64,000 nt of DNA from Achromobacter sp. AONIH1 (GTDB lineage: Bacteria > Pseudomonadota > Gammaproteobacteria > Burkholderiales > Burkholderiaceae_B): positions 2,666,001-2,730,000 of the forward strand of contig NZ_CP026124.1 in assembly GCF_002902905.1 (NCBI RefSeq), written 5' to 3'. Shown here piece after piece: positions 17,746 to 24,826 of the stretch (the first letter of the stretch is position 1; every line of letters begins with the position of its first letter). The notes below the pieces were generated by a model. It searched no databases and had not been told where the DNA came from. It saw only the letters and a list, made by a program, of their open reading frames with translations. The translations under genes were made by a program, and so were the position numbers.

Positions 17746-18801
17746 TCAGCGGCCTGCCCTTGGCCAGTGCGCCATCGGCAGACCGGGAACGGGCGAGCGG
17801 AAGCAGGGAATGCGCGTGCCGAACAGGCTGCCCAGATACACGGTGCGCAGGTCCGGGCCGCCGAAGGTGATGCTGGCCATCCACGGCGCGATGGCGCCGC
17901 GCGCGCGCTGCATGTCCTCGCTGCGCAGCGTGCCCGCGTCGAAGCGCCGCATCAGGTTGGCGCTGGCCTCGGCGTCGCCGTCGTCCAGCAGCAAACGCAT
18001 GTCGCCCTGGGGCGTGAGCGCGATAAGCCGGTCCACCATGATCAGCGTGGCCCACAGATTGCCGTGCGCGTCGAACGCGATGCCGTCGGGCAGGCCGCCC
18101 AGGTGGGCGGGGCCGAAGATCTCGCGGTCGACCAGCCTGACTTCGCCTGGCCGGGACTCGTCCAGCCGCATGCGGGTGATGCGCGGGCCGGTGGTTTCCA
18201 CGATGTACAGCCATTGCTCGCGGGCGTCGAGCCGGATTTCGTTGGTGAAGTGAAATCCGTCGGCCACCACGCGGATGCGGCCATCTTCGAGCACCGCTAC
18301 GTAGCCGTCGCGCACGCGGTCGGCCAGCGCCCGGGTCCATGGGTTCACCCGCGTCGAGACGGTGAGCCAGACGCGGTCCCTGGTATCGCGCAGCACGAAA
18401 TTGACCTTGCCGATGGGCTGGCCGTCGATGTTGTCGATCAGCGTGCGGGTGCGCCCGTCGCGGTCCATGATTTCCAGCCGGTCGGTGCCGAAGTTGGAGA
18501 TCAGGATGCTGCCGTCGGCGGCGAAGGCCAGGCCGTTGGGCAGCGTGCCTTGCGTATAGCGGGCCTGCACGGCAGCGCCGGCGTCGTCGGCGCCGTCGCC
18601 AAAGCGCGTGTCCGCGCGTTGGCCGATGTAGCGCTGCGAGCCGTCGGGCGCGATGCGGGTGACGCCGCCGCGCGCGTCGGCGGCCCACAGCGTGCCGTCG
18701 GGCTCGGCCAGGATGCACTCGGGACGCTGCAGTTCGCGGCCGACGTAGCGGATGGTCGAGGGATCGACGGTGTATCCGTCCAGGGGATTGGACGCTGCCA
18801 T
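17746..18801 (-). CDS. SMP-30/gluconolactonase family lactonase
   Basis: A 351-residue six-bladed beta-propeller hydrolase with no signal peptide. Family signatures include RPECILAEPDGTLWAADARGG (the first metal-ligand Glu region), LPNGLAFAADGSILISNFGTD, GFHFTNEIRLDAREQWLYIVE (the Asn ligand region), LPDGIAFDAHGNLW (the Asp ligand) and SITFGGPDLRTVYLGS. These enzymes open sugar or related lactones using a divalent metal. It is the last gene of the operon MFS - cyclase - BKACE - lactonase, 28 bp after the BKACE stop. The product opened is unknown, but a lactone intermediate in the same pathway is the simplest reading. Confidence 0.88.
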   Translation of the reverse strand: MAASNPLDGYTVDPSTIRYVGRELQRPECILAEPDGTLWAADARGGVTRIAPDGSQRYIGQRADTRFGDGADDAGAAVQARYTQGTLPNGLAFAADGSILISNFGTDRLEIMDRDGRTRTLIDNIDGQPIGKVNFVLRDTRDRVWLTVSTRVNPWTRALADRVRDGYVAVLEDGRIRVVADGFHFTNEIRLDAREQWLYIVETTGPRITRMRLDESRPGEVRLVDREIFGPAHLGGLPDGIAFDAHGNLWATLIMVDRLIALTPQGDMRLLLDDGDAEASANLMRRFDAGTLRSEDMQRARGAIAPWMASITFGGPDLRTVYLGSLFGTRIPCFRSPVPGLPMAHWPRAGR

Positions 18802-18829
18802 GGGCGGGCTCCTTGTTGCGCGGCCGGTA

Positions 18830-19756
18830 TCAGAAGGCGACGTTGGCGCGGCCCTTGAGCTGCAGGATCTGGCGGGCCTCGTCGGGCGTGGCGATCTCCA
18901 TGCCCAGCTCGGTCAGGATGCGGCGGATCTTGGCGACCTGCTCGGCGTTCGACGTGGCGAGCTGGCCGCGTCCCAGGAACAGGTTGTCCTCCAGGCCCAC
19001 GCGCACGTTGGCGCCCATCACCGCGCCCATGGTCACGAAGGGCATCTGCTGCCTGCCGGCGGCGAACAGCGACCAGACGTAGTCCTTGCCGAACAGGCGG
19101 TCCGCCGTCTGCTTCATCAGCAGCACGTTCTCCGGATCGGCGCCGATGCCGCCCATCACCCCGAACACCGACTGGATCAGGAACGGCGGCTTGACCAGGC
19201 CCTGCTCGACGAAGTAGGCCAGGTTGTAGAGGTGGCCGATGTCATAGCACTCGAATTCGAAGCGGGTGCCGTGCGTCTTGCCCAGCGTTTCGAGGATGTA
19301 GCGGATGTCGCGGAAGGTATTGCGGAAGATGCCGTCCTCGGTGGCCTGCAGATAGGGCACTTCCCAATCGTGCTTCCACTGACGTGGTTTCTCGGCCATG
19401 CGGAACATGGCGAAATTGATCGAACCCATGTTCAGCGAGGCCATTTCCGAGGACGCGCGCAGCGCGCCCGCCAGGCGCTGCTCCAGCGTCATCGTCACGC
19501 TGCCGCCGGTGGTGATGTTGAGCACGGCGTCGGTCTGCTCGGCGATGCGCGGCAGGAACTGCATGTACACGTCGGCCGATGGCGAGGGGCTGCCGTCGGC
19601 CGGATTGCGCGCGTGCAGGTGAATGATGGCCGCGCCGGCCTGCGCGGCGGCGATGCTCTGCGCGGCGATCTCCTCGGGCGTGCAGGGCAGGTAGGGCGAC
19701 ATGGTGGGCGTGTGGACCGAGCCGGTGATGGCGCAGCTGATGATGGTCTTGGTCAT
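18830..19756 (-). CDS. Beta-keto acid cleavage enzyme (BKACE/Kce family, DUF849)
   Basis: A 308-residue TIM-barrel enzyme of the family that includes 3-keto-5-aminohexanoate cleavage enzyme. Members combine a beta-keto acid with acetyl-CoA to give acetoacetate and a new CoA ester, using zinc. H46 and H48 (HLHARNP) match the zinc-binding histidines of Kce, and VRVGLEDNLF contains the conserved late Glu-Asp pair. TGGSV and FGVMGGIGADP are other family loops. It sits between the cyclase (46 bp upstream) and the SMP-30 lactonase genes, so the keto acid substrate is presumably made by the pathway; the substrate class cannot be read from sequence alone. Confidence 0.9.
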   Translation of the reverse strand: MTKTIISCAITGSVHTPTMSPYLPCTPEEIAAQSIAAAQAGAAIIHLHARNPADGSPSPSADVYMQFLPRIAEQTDAVLNITTGGSVTMTLEQRLAGALRASSEMASLNMGSINFAMFRMAEKPRQWKHDWEVPYLQATEDGIFRNTFRDIRYILETLGKTHGTRFEFECYDIGHLYNLAYFVEQGLVKPPFLIQSVFGVMGGIGADPENVLLMKQTADRLFGKDYVWSLFAAGRQQMPFVTMGAVMGANVRVGLEDNLFLGRGQLATSNAEQVAKIRRILTELGMEIATPDEARQILQLKGRANVAF

Positions 19757-19802
19757 GGCGGGTGCTTCCAGGGGGCGTTGAATGAGCGGGCGGCGCGCGC
19801 CG

Positions 19803-20609
19803 TCAGGCCGCGGGCATCAGCGCGTCGTCGAAGATGGCGACGGCGCGCGTCCAGCCGGCCGAGGCATTGCGGATCTTGTGCGGGAAGCAGCTGATGTAGA
19901 AGCCGTCGGGCGGCAGCGCTTCCAGGTTGTGCAGCTTTTCCAGGTGGCAGTAGCCGATGTCGCGGCCGGCCTTGTGGCCTTCCCAGATCAGGCCGGCGTC
20001 GTGGCTGCGGGCATATTTTTCGGCGGTATGGACGAAGGGCGCGTCCCAGCTCCAGGCGTCGGTGCCCGTCAGCCGGACGCCGCGCTCCAGCAGGTACATG
20101 GTGGCGTCGTAGCCCATGCCGCAGCCGGCGGACACGAAATCATCATGTCCGTAGCGGCTGCCGGCGCGGGTGTTGACCACCACGATTTCCAGCGGCTGCA
20201 ACGTGTGGCCGATGCGCTTGAGCTCGGCCTCGACGTCGGCGGCGGTCACGACATAGCCGTCGCCGAAATGACGGAAGTCCAGCTTCACGCCAGGCTGAAA
20301 ACACCATTCCAGCGGCACTTCGTCGATGGTCCAGGCGCGCTTCTTCTCGCCCAGCGCCTTGTCCATGGTGCTGTGGAAGTGGAACGGCGCATCCAGATGC
20401 GTGCCATTGTGGGTGGACAGCGTGACCTTCTCCACGGCCCAGCCTTCGCCGTCGGGCAGGTCTTCCTTCTTCAGGCCGGGAAAGAACGGCTCGATCTGGC
20501 CGATCGTGTGCTCGTGGGTGAAGTACTGGATCTCGGGCTTGAAGGCGGGCGGATCGGAGACGACATCGTTCTCCAGGTAGATGGACAGATCGACGAAGCG
20601 GCGCGTCAT
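19803..20609 (-). CDS. Cyclase-family metal-dependent hydrolase (kynurenine formamidase-like fold)
   Basis: A 268-residue protein of the cyclase family (PF04199). The signature HNGTHLDAPFHF carries the metal-ligand histidines and aspartate, and a second acidic/histidine patch lies at TDAWSWDAPF. Related enzymes are formamidases, isatin hydrolases and polyketide cyclases, often Mn-dependent. I chose the ATG at 20609 (MTRRFVDLS); longer readings run into the MFS gene in the wrong frame. It is the second gene of the operon, 44 bp after the MFS stop and 46 bp before BKACE. Opening a ring or hydrolysing an amide before the keto-acid cleavage step would fit, but this is inference. Confidence 0.88.
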   Translation of the reverse strand: MTRRFVDLSIYLENDVVSDPPAFKPEIQYFTHEHTIGQIEPFFPGLKKEDLPDGEGWAVEKVTLSTHNGTHLDAPFHFHSTMDKALGEKKRAWTIDEVPLEWCFQPGVKLDFRHFGDGYVVTAADVEAELKRIGHTLQPLEIVVVNTRAGSRYGHDDFVSAGCGMGYDATMYLLERGVRLTGTDAWSWDAPFVHTAEKYARSHDAGLIWEGHKAGRDIGYCHLEKLHNLEALPPDGFYISCFPHKIRNASAGWTRAVAIFDDALMPAA

Positions 20610-20653
20610 GGCGGAATTCCTGTTTGTGTTGGGGAGTGTGGTTGCGGCCGGGC

Positions 20654-21889
20654 TCAGTGCGCGGCGACGGGTTCTTCGGCGGCGGCTGTCTTGCCGGCGG
20701 GCAGCAGCAGCACCACGGCGGCGGCGATCACGAACACGCCGCCGCAGGCGGCGATGCTCGGGCCGAAGCCGAAGGTGGCGGACATCGAGCCCAGCAGCAG
20801 CGGCGCGAAGGCGGAGATGCCGCGTCCCACGTTGAAGCAGAAGCCCGCGCCCGTGGCGCGCAGCTGGGTGGGAAACAGTTCCGCGAAGTACGAGCCCATC
20901 AGTCCGGCGAAGGCCATGAAGAAAGCAAATACCGGCCCCAGCCACAGCAGCAGCAGGTGATCCGTGGCCTGCACGTAGAACGGCAGCAGCAGGCCGGAGC
21001 AGACCAGCGACAGGATCAGGGCCTTTTTCTTGCCGACGCGGTCGGCGATATAGCCGAAGGCGTTGTAGCCGACGAACATGCCGATGTTGAGCAGGACCAG
21101 GAAGCGCGCCATGGTGCCCGTCTCCAGCCCGCGTTCCTTTTGCAGGAAGGTCGGCAGCCAGGTGCTGGCGCCCCAGTACGCGGCCAGCGTCAGCGCCGAG
21201 ACCATCGTGCCCAGCAGCGTCACGCGCAGCAGGGCCGGCGCGAACAGCGGGGCGACGCCTTGCCCGCCCGCGCCTTGCGGCGCGCCGGCGCGTTTGCGCT
21301 GGCGGTCGGCCAGCCAGGTCTCGGATTCGGGCACGTAGCGCCAGACGTAGACCATGGCGATCACGACCGCCGCGCCACAGACGAAGAACAGCGCGCGCCA
21401 GCCATGGGCGGGCAGCAGGTAGGAGGCTGCCGCGGCGGCGATGGCCGCGCCGATGGAAAAGGAACTGAGCACGAAGGAGGTGGCCCGCGCGCGCTGGTGC
21501 GCCGGCCAGGTTTCGTTCACGTGGGCGGCGGCGATGCCCCAGACGCTGCCCAGGCCCAGGCCCGAGAGAAATCGCAGCGCCAGCACTTCGCGCCAGTCGG
21601 TGGCGCCGGCAACCGCCATCGTCAGCGCGCCGAAGCTGCCCAGCGACAGCAGCAGCACCTTGCGGCGGCCCCAGCGGTCGGCCAGCGGCCCCATGACCAG
21701 GCCGCTCATGCCGATGCCGAGCAGGGTGGCCGTGGCCAGCAGCCCGGCCTGCATCGGGCCGATCTGCAGCGACGCCGAAATCGCCGGCATGGCGATCGCC
21801 AGGATGAGGATGTCCACGGCATCGAACATGTAGCTCAGGAAGTACCCGGCCAGCACGCGCCATTTCAAAGTGGATGGGGAAGGGGCCAT
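20654..21889 (-). CDS. MFS transporter, aromatic/organic acid:H+ symporter type
   Basis: A 411-residue, 12-helix major facilitator. Motif A appears after helix 2 (GPLADRWGRRKVLL) and is repeated in the second half (GYIADRVGKKKALI). The first helix DAVDILILAIAMPAI has the aspartate typical of the AAHS (aromatic acid:proton symporter) and sialate/SV2-like groups. It leads the operon and faces a TetR gene, so it most likely imports the substrate of the cyclase-BKACE-lactonase pathway. The operator palindrome at 21932-21949 lies 43 bp upstream of its start. Confidence 0.9.
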   Translation of the reverse strand: MAPSPSTLKWRVLAGYFLSYMFDAVDILILAIAMPAISASLQIGPMQAGLLATATLLGIGMSGLVMGPLADRWGRRKVLLLSLGSFGALTMAVAGATDWREVLALRFLSGLGLGSVWGIAAAHVNETWPAHQRARATSFVLSSFSIGAAIAAAAASYLLPAHGWRALFFVCGAAVVIAMVYVWRYVPESETWLADRQRKRAGAPQGAGGQGVAPLFAPALLRVTLLGTMVSALTLAAYWGASTWLPTFLQKERGLETGTMARFLVLLNIGMFVGYNAFGYIADRVGKKKALILSLVCSGLLLPFYVQATDHLLLLWLGPVFAFFMAFAGLMGSYFAELFPTQLRATGAGFCFNVGRGISAFAPLLLGSMSATFGFGPSIAACGGVFVIAAAVVLLLPAGKTAAAEEPVAAH

Positions 21890-21931
21890 GCTTGTCTCCT
21901 GACGTTTTTGATCGTCTCTTATGGAAAACTG

Positions 21932-21949
21932 ACTGTACGATCGTTCAGT
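21932..21949. promoter_or_regulatory. Palindromic TetR-type operator between MFS gene and tetR
   Basis: ACTGTACGATCGTTCAGT is an 18-bp inverted repeat with one mismatched pair (T/T at positions 5 and 14) around a perfect ACGATCGT core. It lies in the 147-bp divergent region between the MFS operon and the TetR gene at 22037. Size and position are what a TetR-family dimer site would show. Assignment to this TetR is inference. Confidence 0.65.
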
Positions 21950-22036
21950 TTATTTGGTCAATCCATCGAGCCCCTAGGGAAAACCAGGGCTACCATGACC
22001 TCCTTAAAATTCCAGGCCATCCCAGAGGAGAGATGC

Positions 22037-22708
22037 ATGCCAGCAAAGCCTGTGCCCACGAAAGCGGCCACGGCCCGGACCCAGGCGCCCGCCGCCGTCA
22101 GCAAGCGCGACCGGATCCTGGACGCGGCGCAACAGCTGTTCGCACAGGGAGGATTCGACGGCGTGTCCATGCGCGACATCGCGGCGCAGGCCGGCGTGGG
22201 CCTGCCCCTGATCGTCTATCACTTCGAGACCAAGCAGAATCTGTACCGCGCCCTGTTCGAGCGTTTCAGGACGCTGCTCGACGCCCGCTTGACCGCCTTG
22301 CATGCGCCCGTCGCGCCGGGCGTGGACCCGCTGGAGCACATCGTCCGCGCGCTGGTTTTGCCAGTGGTGCAGGCGCAGGGCGGGGAGGCCGGCGTGGCCT
22401 ACGCCAAGCTGGTGGCCAGGGAAGTGTCGGACCCGCGCGAAGCCGAGCGCGGCATCGTGGCGGAGTATTTCGATCCGTTCGCCGTGGAGTTCGTCCATGC
22501 GATCCGGACCGTGCTGCCCAGGCAGGATCCGGACTACGCGCACTGGGCCTATCTGTACGCGGTGGGCGCCCTGGTGATGAGCGTGTTCGACCGCCGCATC
22601 GAACGCATCTCCGAGGGCCAGACGCATGCCGGCGACTTGAAGAACAAGGCGGAGTACCTGGTGCGCTTCATCGTCGCGGGCATGCGGGCGGGGCTCGAGC
22701 GCGCCTGA
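22037..22708 (+). CDS. TetR-family repressor of the divergent catabolic operon
   Basis: A 223-residue TetR/AcrR regulator. The N-terminal helix-turn-helix (about 20-65) reads KRDRILDAAQQLFAQGGFDG, then MRDIAAQAGVGLPLIVYHFE. The remainder is the helical ligand domain with a CecR/YbiH-like tone (EVSDPREAERGIVAEYFDP). I chose the ATG at 22037 because GAGGAGAG ends a few bases upstream; another in-frame ATG at 21995 has a weaker site. It probably binds the palindrome at 21932-21949 and responds to a pathway intermediate or CoA ester. Confidence 0.9.
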   Translation: MPAKPVPTKAATARTQAPAAVSKRDRILDAAQQLFAQGGFDGVSMRDIAAQAGVGLPLIVYHFETKQNLYRALFERFRTLLDARLTALHAPVAPGVDPLEHIVRALVLPVVQAQGGEAGVAYAKLVAREVSDPREAERGIVAEYFDPFAVEFVHAIRTVLPRQDPDYAHWAYLYAVGALVMSVFDRRIERISEGQTHAGDLKNKAEYLVRFIVAGMRAGLERA

Positions 22709-23114
22709 TCTGGCCGGTGCGGGACAGGAAGAGGAAGGGGCATGGGCCCTGTCGATCGGTTCAGGCTGCGTTCGGCAAACGATGTCGTGTCGTTGCGTGC
22801 GACGGAGAGGTGATCCGGCTCGATGCGCCGTCAAACCGTGGGCACGAGCAACGGCGTGCCGGTGGTCAACATCGCGCCACCACCATCCTGAACCAGGTCA
22901 CCGCGCCCAATCCCTCGCAGCTGATGGGGACGATGGAAGTGGCCGGTACCCCCCACTTAGCCACACACCCGTCGTTGGCAAGTGCGCAGCACGCGCAGGC
23001 CCGGATCAACGATCCAGGCCGGAGGCGTCAGGAATCAGCGCCGAATGGCTGTGATTCGGCATGAAGCACAGGGTGAAGTCCACGAGCCCGACGGCGGTAC
23101 GCCGGGACACACGA
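22709..23114. other. Gene-poor scar region with TPS remnant
   Basis: These 406 bases between the TetR gene and the DUF1016 gene hold no intact gene. Apart from the haemagglutinin fragment at 22823-22950, the sequence is lower in GC than its surroundings and shows no good ribosome site or long frame. The stretch 22950-23114 may be insertion-element debris, but I could not recognise a family. Confidence 0.6.
22823..22950 (+). pseudogene. Decayed filamentous-haemagglutinin/CdiA TPS-domain fragment
   Basis: Two pieces of a TPS haemagglutination domain are joined out of frame. Frame 2 from an ATG at 22823 reads RRQTVGTSNGVPVVNIAPP and then stops. Frame 1 from about 22881 reads TILNQVTAPNPSQLMGTMEVAG. 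In intact FhaB/CdiA proteins the motif NGVPxVNI is followed some 40-60 residues later by ILNQV-NPSQL-G-LEVAG, so an internal stretch has been lost and the C-terminal NPNGI part is missing too. It is a different, classical FhaB-type TPS sequence from the giant exoprotein at the left end. The call rests on motif recall, not an alignment. Confidence 0.75.
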
Positions 23115-24284
23115 CTACGGCTTGTCGTCTTTGAGAGACAGCGTTCCGCGAGATTCGAGCAGACGCCGCGTGTTCTCCAGCTCTTTTTGCAGCAACTCGG
23201 CATCTGGCAATACCGTCCGATAGTTCGCCGCCATCACCTTGTTCGGCAAGCCGTCCAGCGCATACCGCGCAAGAGCATGGCCCTTGTCCGCGCACAGGAT
23301 CAGGCCCACCGGCGGATTCTCATCCGGGTAGGCCCAATGTTCCTTGGCATAGTTGCAATACATGTGCATCTGCCCCACATCGGCATGGGTCAGGCTGCCC
23401 AGCTTCAGGTCGACAATGACCAGGCAATGCAGCTTGCGATGGAAGAACAGCAGATCGACCCGATACCAGGTCTGGTCGATGCGCAACCGGCGCTGCCGCC
23501 CGACGAAGGTGAACCCTTCACCCAGTTCCAGCAGGAAGTACTCCAGACGCTGGATCAAGGCCGCTTCCAGGTCGGATTCCGAATACTCGTCTTTAAGGTC
23601 GAGGAACTCCAGCACATACGGGTCTTTGATGGCGTCATTGGGCGTGACGGCATCCTCGGGCTTGGCCACTGCCCCCTTGACCAGCATCGCCGCCTTGTCT
23701 TTGGACAAGGCCGTACGTTCGTAGAACTGGCTTCCAATCTGCCGGTCGAGTTGGCGCACGCTCCAGCCGCCGCGCAACGCCTCGGCCTCGTAGAACTGGC
23801 GGGCATGGTCATCCTTGACCGACAACAGCCGGACATAGGCCGACCACGGCAAAGTGAAGACCTGGGCCAGTTTTGAGAGGTCGAATTTCCGAGACACCGT
23901 CTCGGAATTCTCGATGGGCAGTCCGTCTCCAGATTTCCGAGACAGTGTCTCGGAAATTGCAGACAAGGGATAAGCAACGAAGAAGCGCCGCATGTTCTCC
24001 AGGTTGTCCGGGCTGAACCCGCGCCCGAATCGGGTCGTTAGATCGGCGGACAAGCGTTCCATTAACTGCTCACCGTAACCGGCCCGCCGCTTGCCCTTCT
24101 GCTCGGCTTCGACGATCCGGCGGCCAATCTCCCAATAGCTGGCCGTCATCAGCGCATTGACACTGCGCGCCGCTGCCTGGCGCGCAGCATCCAGTAACTC
24201 CACAATGCCACCGTGGATGCCGGCATAGCCAACCGGTAAGGCGCTGCGTTTCCCCGCTGCCGCAGGCGTCTTCCTTGTTGTCAT
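23115..24284 (-). CDS. DUF1016 (YhcG-type) PD-(D/E)xK nuclease-fold protein
   Basis: A 389-residue protein of the YhcG family. The N-terminal DUF1016 domain (about 25-210) includes ASYWEIGRRIVEAEQ and RFGRGFSPDNLENMRRF. The C-terminal PDDEXK domain (about 220-375) has YRVDLLFFHR and LVIVDLK, giving the D...DxK nuclease core, then VGQMHMYCNYA. Family members are linked to DNA processing and defence islands, but roles vary. The ATG at 24284 overlaps the stop of the upstream recombinase remnant by four bases (ATGA). The segment linking helices near residues 110-132 (ETLSRKSG ... ETVSRKF) comes from two copies of a DNA palindrome. The surrounding lower GC suggests horizontal acquisition. Confidence 0.88.
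   Translation of the reverse strand: MTTRKTPAAAGKRSALPVGYAGIHGGIVELLDAARQAAARSVNALMTASYWEIGRRIVEAEQKGKRRAGYGEQLMERLSADLTTRFGRGFSPDNLENMRRFFVAYPLSAISETLSRKSGDGLPIENSETVSRKFDLSKLAQVFTLPWSAYVRLLSVKDDHARQFYEAEALRGGWSVRQLDRQIGSQFYERTALSKDKAAMLVKGAVAKPEDAVTPNDAIKDPYVLEFLDLKDEYSESDLEAALIQRLEYFLLELGEGFTFVGRQRRLRIDQTWYRVDLLFFHRKLHCLVIVDLKLGSLTHADVGQMHMYCNYAKEHWAYPDENPPVGLILCADKGHALARYALDGLPNKVMAANYRTVLPDAELLQKELENTRRLLESRGTLSLKDDKP
23883..23957. repeat. Pair of near-perfect palindromes inside the DUF1016 coding sequence
   Basis: Copy one at 23887-23907 and copy two at 23934-23956 share the arms TTCCGAGAC and GTCTCGGAA around 3-5 central bases. The first extends to AATTTCC...GGAATT and the second to ATTTCC...GGAAAT. 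They are 47 bp apart and encode the repeated peptide SET[LV]SRK in the hinge region of the protein. They look like a small mobile or recombining palindromic unit accommodated in frame. Confidence 0.8.
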
Positions 24285-24673
24285 GCTGTCACCTTCATAG
24301 AACGGGATGTCCCGGTAATCGCCAGCCGCTGATTCGCCACCAACTCGGCCGCATCGCGCAGCGGCCTGTCCTCGGTGTGAACATAATGCATAAACATCGC
24401 CATGGTCTTGTGGCCTGTGAGCTTCCTGTCCACCTTGGTCGGCACTCCCGACTTGGCAATGCCAGTCGTCGCCAGATGGCGGATACCGTGCGTGCATCGG
24501 GATGATGCAACGATCAATGAAGCCCTGATAGAGCCGCGCTGCGTGCCGGGCTTGTTGCGCTGCTTCGAGTAGTCCTCCATGAAGGTGTGGCAAAACTCCT
24601 TCATGGTCGGTGCCTTACGGGCGGCGTTCCTGGCGGTGCTCGGGTCGCCGCCGTTTTTGGAAAGCTCCGGCAT
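24281..24673 (-). pseudogene. Internally deleted tyrosine recombinase (phage-type integrase) remnant
   Basis: A 130-codon frame joins the start of an integrase core-binding domain (KEFCHTFMEDYSKQRNKPGTQ, residues about 25-45) to the C-terminal catalytic end. The latter keeps HGIRH (the HxxR box), LTGHKTMAMF and MHYVHTEDRP with the tyrosine, then DAAELVANQR. About 150-200 residues, including the first catalytic arginine, are missing, so it cannot be an active recombinase as it stands. Its stop overlaps the DUF1016 start (ATGA), so it may still provide translation for the nuclease gene. It marks an old integrated element. Confidence 0.8.
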
Positions 24674-24762
24674 ATGTTGAACTCGCCTAAGTGATTGATG
24701 AACCTGCTGTATCGAACCTTGGCGTAGTCCAGCGAATCGCGGCACTGGAGTCATCGTGAAAC

Positions 24763-24795
24763 AAAAAAAGCCCCGCGCCAGGGGAGACGCGGGGC
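24763..24795 (-). terminator. Rho-independent terminator of the first RND operon
   Basis: On the minus strand an 8-bp stem (GCCCCGCG / CGCGGGGC, 24770-24777 with 24788-24795) with a 10-base loop is followed by seven Ts (24763-24769). It lies 32 bases after the stop of the outer-membrane-factor gene. Confidence 0.92.
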
Positions 24796-24826
24796 CAAGA
24801 CACGAGGAACGTGTCGGGGGTCTGGT

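Noticed and set aside
22950..23114. Possible insertion-sequence debris
   Set aside because: No terminal repeats, transposase motif or target duplication could be recognised; listed only as a gene-poor stretch.
23883..23957. CRISPR-like repeat reading of the two palindromes
   Set aside because: Only two units, no regular spacer, and they lie in frame inside a coding sequence.
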